Part shown: in pieces, positions 60,518 to 64,000 of the stretch | Layout: every line of letters starts with the position of its first letter | Numbering within the stretch: the stretch's first letter is position 1 | Assembly: GCA_030829985.1 (NCBI GenBank) | Contig: JAURNW010000013.1 | Span: 62,001 to 126,000, forward strand | Length of the DNA stretch: 64,000 nt | From: Gammaproteobacteria bacterium | Lineage (GTDB): Bacteria > Pseudomonadota > Gammaproteobacteria > Eutrophobiales > Eutrophobiaceae | Reading direction: 5' to 3' | Notes under the pieces: model-generated | What the model was told of the DNA's origin: nothing | Databases searched by the model: none | The model's input: the letters and a program-made list of their open reading frames with translations, nothing else | Position numbers and translations under genes: made by a program

Positions 60518-63500
60518 TTAAATGCGACGCATATTATAATCTATTTTTACTTTATCTTTGCCAATAGATTCTGATAATTTATCTATCAAATCGTCATTGA
60601 TTGTCAGGCACCATTCCTCTCCGAGATGGAGATCTGCGATGGCATTGCCGTTATCGTAGTGAATAGACACATTCGAGCTTCCATTCGTAAACGGAGAGAG
60701 GGTGTTCTTGAGTTGCTCTATTCCTCCATTCTTCAATAGCTCGTAGTCAATATTCAATACAAGTCTTGCGCTAGTCTTTCTGATGTCATCCAGACTAAAT
60801 ATTTCATTGGCGCGGATTGATATACCACTTTCGACATAATCATCCTCGATAGCCTTGCCCTTAATAATAACAAGTTGATCTTTAACTAATAGATGCCTGT
60901 ACTTTAGATATTCATCTGAATAAACATTAACTAATGCCCGTGCTGTTCTATCATCCAGACGGATTTCCGCCATTCGCCCCCTGCTCCCGGTACGTGTTCG
61001 TATGCTCATTATGTAGCCTGCCACAGTGACGCTACCAAATTTAAACGCATTTAACCTTGAGCTTATTATCCCCTTGAGTTCTTCTTCATAACGATTAATC
61101 GGATGTCCCTTGAGATAGAAGCCTAGCGTGTCCTTCTCACCGGTTAATCGTTCCTTATGCTCCCAATCTGTAACTATTTCATACATTGTGGAATCATTTG
61201 AAGTCTCATCTGAATACTGGTCAGAAATTTCCAGGCCAAACATATCATCCTGCCCGCTAGTGCTATTTTGGCTATGCTGTTCTGCCATAGATATTGCCTT
61301 AGCGAGATTATGTGCGAGTGTACTTCTTCCAGCACCCAGACTATCCATGGAGCCTGAGCGTATCAATGCATCCAGAACTCGTCGGTTTGCTTTACGCAAA
61401 TCGACTCTTTTACAAAGATCAAACAAATCTAAATAAGGTCCATTTTCCGATCTTTCGTTTACTAATAATTCAATCGCTGATTCGCCAACACCTTTTATAG
61501 CTCCCAGACCGTAGCAGATGGTTTTATCATCAATTATAGTAAAACTGTATTGACTCTGGTTAACCGATGGAGGCAATAACTCTATATCCATCCGTCTAAC
61601 CTCTTCTAATAAAGTAACGACCTTATCCGTATTATCCATGTCAGAAGACAATACTGCGGCCATAAATGCTGCAGGATGGTGTGCCTTTAACCACGCAGTT
61701 TGATAAGCAACTAAAGCATATGCAGCAGAATGAGACTTGTTGAAACCATAGCCTGCAAACTTCTCCATTAAATCGAATATCATCGTTGCCTGTCTTTTAT
61801 CAATGCCTCTACTAACGGCACCGTCAGTAAAGATAGCGCGTTGCTTTGCCATCTCTTCCGGTTTTTTCTTTCCCATTGCACGTCTTAATAAGTCAGCCGC
61901 ACCAAGGGTAAAGCCAGCTAATATCTGAGCAATCTGCATGACTTGCTCCTGGTAAAGAATTACGCCATAGGTGGGTTTTAAAACTGATTCCAGATCATCA
62001 TGCATATATTGCACACGTGCACGGCCATGTTTTCTATCAACAAAATCATCGACCATTCCTGACTGTAATGGACCGGGTCTGAATAATGCTACAAGTGCAA
62101 TCAAATCATCAAAGACATCGGGTTGAAGGCGCTTGATTAATTTCTTCATTCCATCTGATTCCAGCTGAAATACAGCAGTCGTATCCATTCGCTGAATCAA
62201 TTCATATGTTGCCGGGTCATCAAGTGGAATTTTTCGTATATTAATGGCCTCTTTGTTTTCTTGCTTTTTTATAAGATTAATATCACGTAGTGCCCAATCA
62301 ATAATCGTTAAAGTTCTTAAGCCAAGAAAATCAAATTTAACCAAACCAATAGACTCAACATCACCCATATCAAACTGAGTAACAGTTGCTTGTGAACCCT
62401 GCTCACAATAAAGCGGCATATAATCAAACAAGGGTTTAGGTGCTATCACCAGGCCACCAGCGTGGCGACCCGCATTCCTGGACAAACCCTCAAGCTTTTG
62501 AGCCAGATCTAACAAAGACTTTACATCGTCTTCAGCCTTGTAACGCTGTCTAAGCACCTTCTCTTCAGCCAAGGCTCGATCCAGAGTCATATTCAATTCA
62601 AAAGGGATAAGTTTTGCTATTTGATCTACAAAACCATAGGGAAAACCCAATACCCTGCCAACATCCCTTACTACTGCTTTAGCAGCCATGGTGCCGTAAG
62701 TGATAATTTGTGAAACATGGTCCCGCCCATATTTATTAGCCACGTATTCAATGACTTCGTCTCGACGATCCATGCAAAAATCAACATCAAAATCAGGCAA
62801 GGAAACGCGTTCGGGATTCAGGAAACGTTCAAATAGCAGATCATATTCCAGAGGATCCAGCTCAGTAATGTCCAATGCATAAGCAACCAAAGAGCCTGCG
62901 CCGGAACCACGCCCTGGACCGACAGGGATGCCATTTTCTTTAGCCCAGCGTATAAAGTCTGCGACAATCAAAAAGTAGCCGGAAAAACCCATGCTGGTGA
63001 TGACATCAATTTCACGTTGTAATCTTGAAAAATATTCTTCATGACTGGATTCGGGAATATTATTATCATTTATTATATTTTGTAATCCTGCCTTTGAATC
63101 GTTTAGCAGACACTCATCCTGAGTTTCAGATTCACTGACTGGAAAATGAGGCAAGAAATGTTCGCCTAGTGTAAATTCAACATTACATCGCTGTGAAATC
63201 TTAACAGTATTTTCCAATGCTTCCGGAATATCCGAGAATAGTTCCTGCATCTCATCAATGCTACGCAAGTACTGTTGATCAGTATATTGCCTCAACCGTC
63301 TTGGGTCATTCAAGGTATAGCCCTGCTGAATACAAACACGCGCTTCGTGTGCTTCAAAATCATCCTGACCAATAAAACGAACATTATTACTTGCGACCAG
63401 TGGAATATTATATTTTTCAGCGTATTTGATTGTCTGGCCTATATATGTGTTTTGACCCTTTTTACCTATTCTCTGTAATTCAAAATAATACCTGTCTGGA

Positions 63501-63973
63501 AAAATGGATATCCATTTTTCCAGGTTACTCTCAATCCGTGATTCATCCTGCAATGAAAGTGAACCGAAAAAGTCACCCGCTTCTGCACAATCAATAACAA
63601 TGAGTCCTTCATTATATTTTTTAATCCATTCATATTGTATCAATGGATTGCCACGATATTGACCCTCAGTAAAACTGAGTGTTATTAGCCTTGATAAATT
63701 CTGAAAACCTTCAATGTGCTGACATAACATCACAATACTTGTAGGTTCACCGATATCTTCATTAATTATTTTTAATTCAGCACCTATAATCGGTTTAACA
63801 CCCTGCCTTAACATAGAACGATAAAATTTTACTGCTGAAAATGTATTGCCTTGTTCGGTAACAGCAATAGCGGGCATCCCAAAATCTGCTGCTCTTGCCG
63901 ATAATGCATCAACCTTAATCAAACCATCGATTAAAGAAAATTCAGTATGAAGATGTAAGTGGACAAAACTCAT
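60518..63973 (-). CDS. dnaE: DNA polymerase III alpha subunit
   Basis: The 1151-residue protein is complete. It begins with the PHP domain (FVHLHLHTEFSLIDGLI). The polymerase active site includes GPGRGSGAGSLVAYAL, LPDFDVDFCMDRRDEVI and AGRHAGGLVIAP. The helix-hairpin-helix and OB-fold regions follow (SVTVAGYIMSIRTRTGSRGRM). It is the replicative polymerase in the cytoplasm. The start is 27 bases from the window end, so upstream regulation is out of view. Confidence 0.97.
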   Translation of the reverse strand: MSFVHLHLHTEFSLIDGLIKVDALSARAADFGMPAIAVTEQGNTFSAVKFYRSMLRQGVKPIIGAELKIINEDIGEPTSIVMLCQHIEGFQNLSRLITLSFTEGQYRGNPLIQYEWIKKYNEGLIVIDCAEAGDFFGSLSLQDESRIESNLEKWISIFPDRYYFELQRIGKKGQNTYIGQTIKYAEKYNIPLVASNNVRFIGQDDFEAHEARVCIQQGYTLNDPRRLRQYTDQQYLRSIDEMQELFSDIPEALENTVKISQRCNVEFTLGEHFLPHFPVSESETQDECLLNDSKAGLQNIINDNNIPESSHEEYFSRLQREIDVITSMGFSGYFLIVADFIRWAKENGIPVGPGRGSGAGSLVAYALDITELDPLEYDLLFERFLNPERVSLPDFDVDFCMDRRDEVIEYVANKYGRDHVSQIITYGTMAAKAVVRDVGRVLGFPYGFVDQIAKLIPFELNMTLDRALAEEKVLRQRYKAEDDVKSLLDLAQKLEGLSRNAGRHAGGLVIAPKPLFDYMPLYCEQGSQATVTQFDMGDVESIGLVKFDFLGLRTLTIIDWALRDINLIKKQENKEAINIRKIPLDDPATYELIQRMDTTAVFQLESDGMKKLIKRLQPDVFDDLIALVALFRPGPLQSGMVDDFVDRKHGRARVQYMHDDLESVLKPTYGVILYQEQVMQIAQILAGFTLGAADLLRRAMGKKKPEEMAKQRAIFTDGAVSRGIDKRQATMIFDLMEKFAGYGFNKSHSAAYALVAYQTAWLKAHHPAAFMAAVLSSDMDNTDKVVTLLEEVRRMDIELLPPSVNQSQYSFTIIDDKTICYGLGAIKGVGESAIELLVNERSENGPYLDLFDLCKRVDLRKANRRVLDALIRSGSMDSLGAGRSTLAHNLAKAISMAEQHSQNSTSGQDDMFGLEISDQYSDETSNDSTMYEIVTDWEHKERLTGEKDTLGFYLKGHPINRYEEELKGIISSRLNAFKFGSVTVAGYIMSIRTRTGSRGRMAEIRLDDRTARALVNVYSDEYLKYRHLLVKDQLVIIKGKAIEDDYVESGISIRANEIFSLDDIRKTSARLVLNIDYELLKNGGIEQLKNTLSPFTNGSSNVSIHYDNGNAIADLHLGEEWCLTINDDLIDKLSESIGKDKVKIDYNMRRI

Positions 63974-64000
63974 TCTGTATAACTACATAATATATTTTGA

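Noticed and set aside
1..64000. CRISPR arrays, tRNA or rRNA genes, insertion sequences, prophage genes, riboswitches
   Set aside because: None was seen on either strand: no regular spaced repeats, no cloverleaf-like sequence, no transposase or integrase frames.

Overview
The window reads as chromosomal DNA of an AT-rich gammaproteobacterium. The right end carries the dnaE-accA-tilS order typical of that class, and the middle carries a Vibrio TonB2-type operon (DUF3450, TtpC, ExbB, ExbD, TonB, TPR). The catabolic content (PQQ alcohol dehydrogenase, acetone carboxylase, tungsten-type aldehyde oxidoreductase) suggests a short-chain alcohol, ketone or alkane oxidiser, perhaps a Cycloclasticus- or methylotroph-like lineage. 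The genus is my inference; no similarity search was possible.

Layout. 1-1560: end of a pqq operon (pqqC tail, pqqD, pqqE). 1564-4301, minus: folP-like, prolyl aminopeptidase, SHOCT protein. 4415-4626: short degenerate repeats. 4718-13953, minus: porin, quinoprotein-associated metallohydrolase, SoxYZ-like carrier, sigma54 AcoR-type activator, substrate-binding protein, cytochrome c, and a PQQ alcohol dehydrogenase with the Asp-x-Asp signature of lanthanide enzymes. 14453-19551, minus: acetone carboxylase acxABC. 20123-22708: a PMF-motor-like module (copy I). 22752-26986, minus: aldehyde oxidoreductase operon with a MoaD-like protein, divergent from an AcoR-like regulator that has no AAA+ domain. 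28713-32565: two PQQ-associated secreted proteins and a MxaXY-like two-component system. 32736-37707: TonB2-type operon. 37717-38967: receiver-Ser/Thr kinase fusion. 39173-44840: RND efflux system. 44926-50970: TraB/GumN protein, DUF1244, NDH-2, a repeat protein and an NtrC-type two-component system. 51209-51283: pqqA, not called as a gene by length but clear by sequence, about 50 kb from pqqCDE. 51409-52643: cytochrome b561, L,D-transpeptidase. 52714-56600: PMF-motor-like module copy II with a VWA-FHA protein. 56625-63973: an unknown gene, DUF455, tilS, accA, dnaE.

How it fits together (inference). The porin and the periplasmic PQQ dehydrogenase with its cytochrome would oxidise alcohols such as 2-propanol or 1-propanol. 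Acetone carboxylase would handle acetone, the tungsten enzyme would handle aldehydes, and the pqq genes supply the cofactor. Sigma54 -24/-12 promoter matches lie before acxA and the dehydrogenase, and TGTTGC-type inverted repeats recur in four control regions, which points to AcoR-family control.

The best candidate for an undescribed system is the duplicated module at 20123-22708 and 53215-56600: a TolQ/ExbB-like channel, an ExbD-like protein fused to a YfaP/DUF2135-like periplasmic domain, and a membrane protein with a conserved EPRAYEL...DLPDP signature. Copy II adds a VWA-TM-FHA protein.
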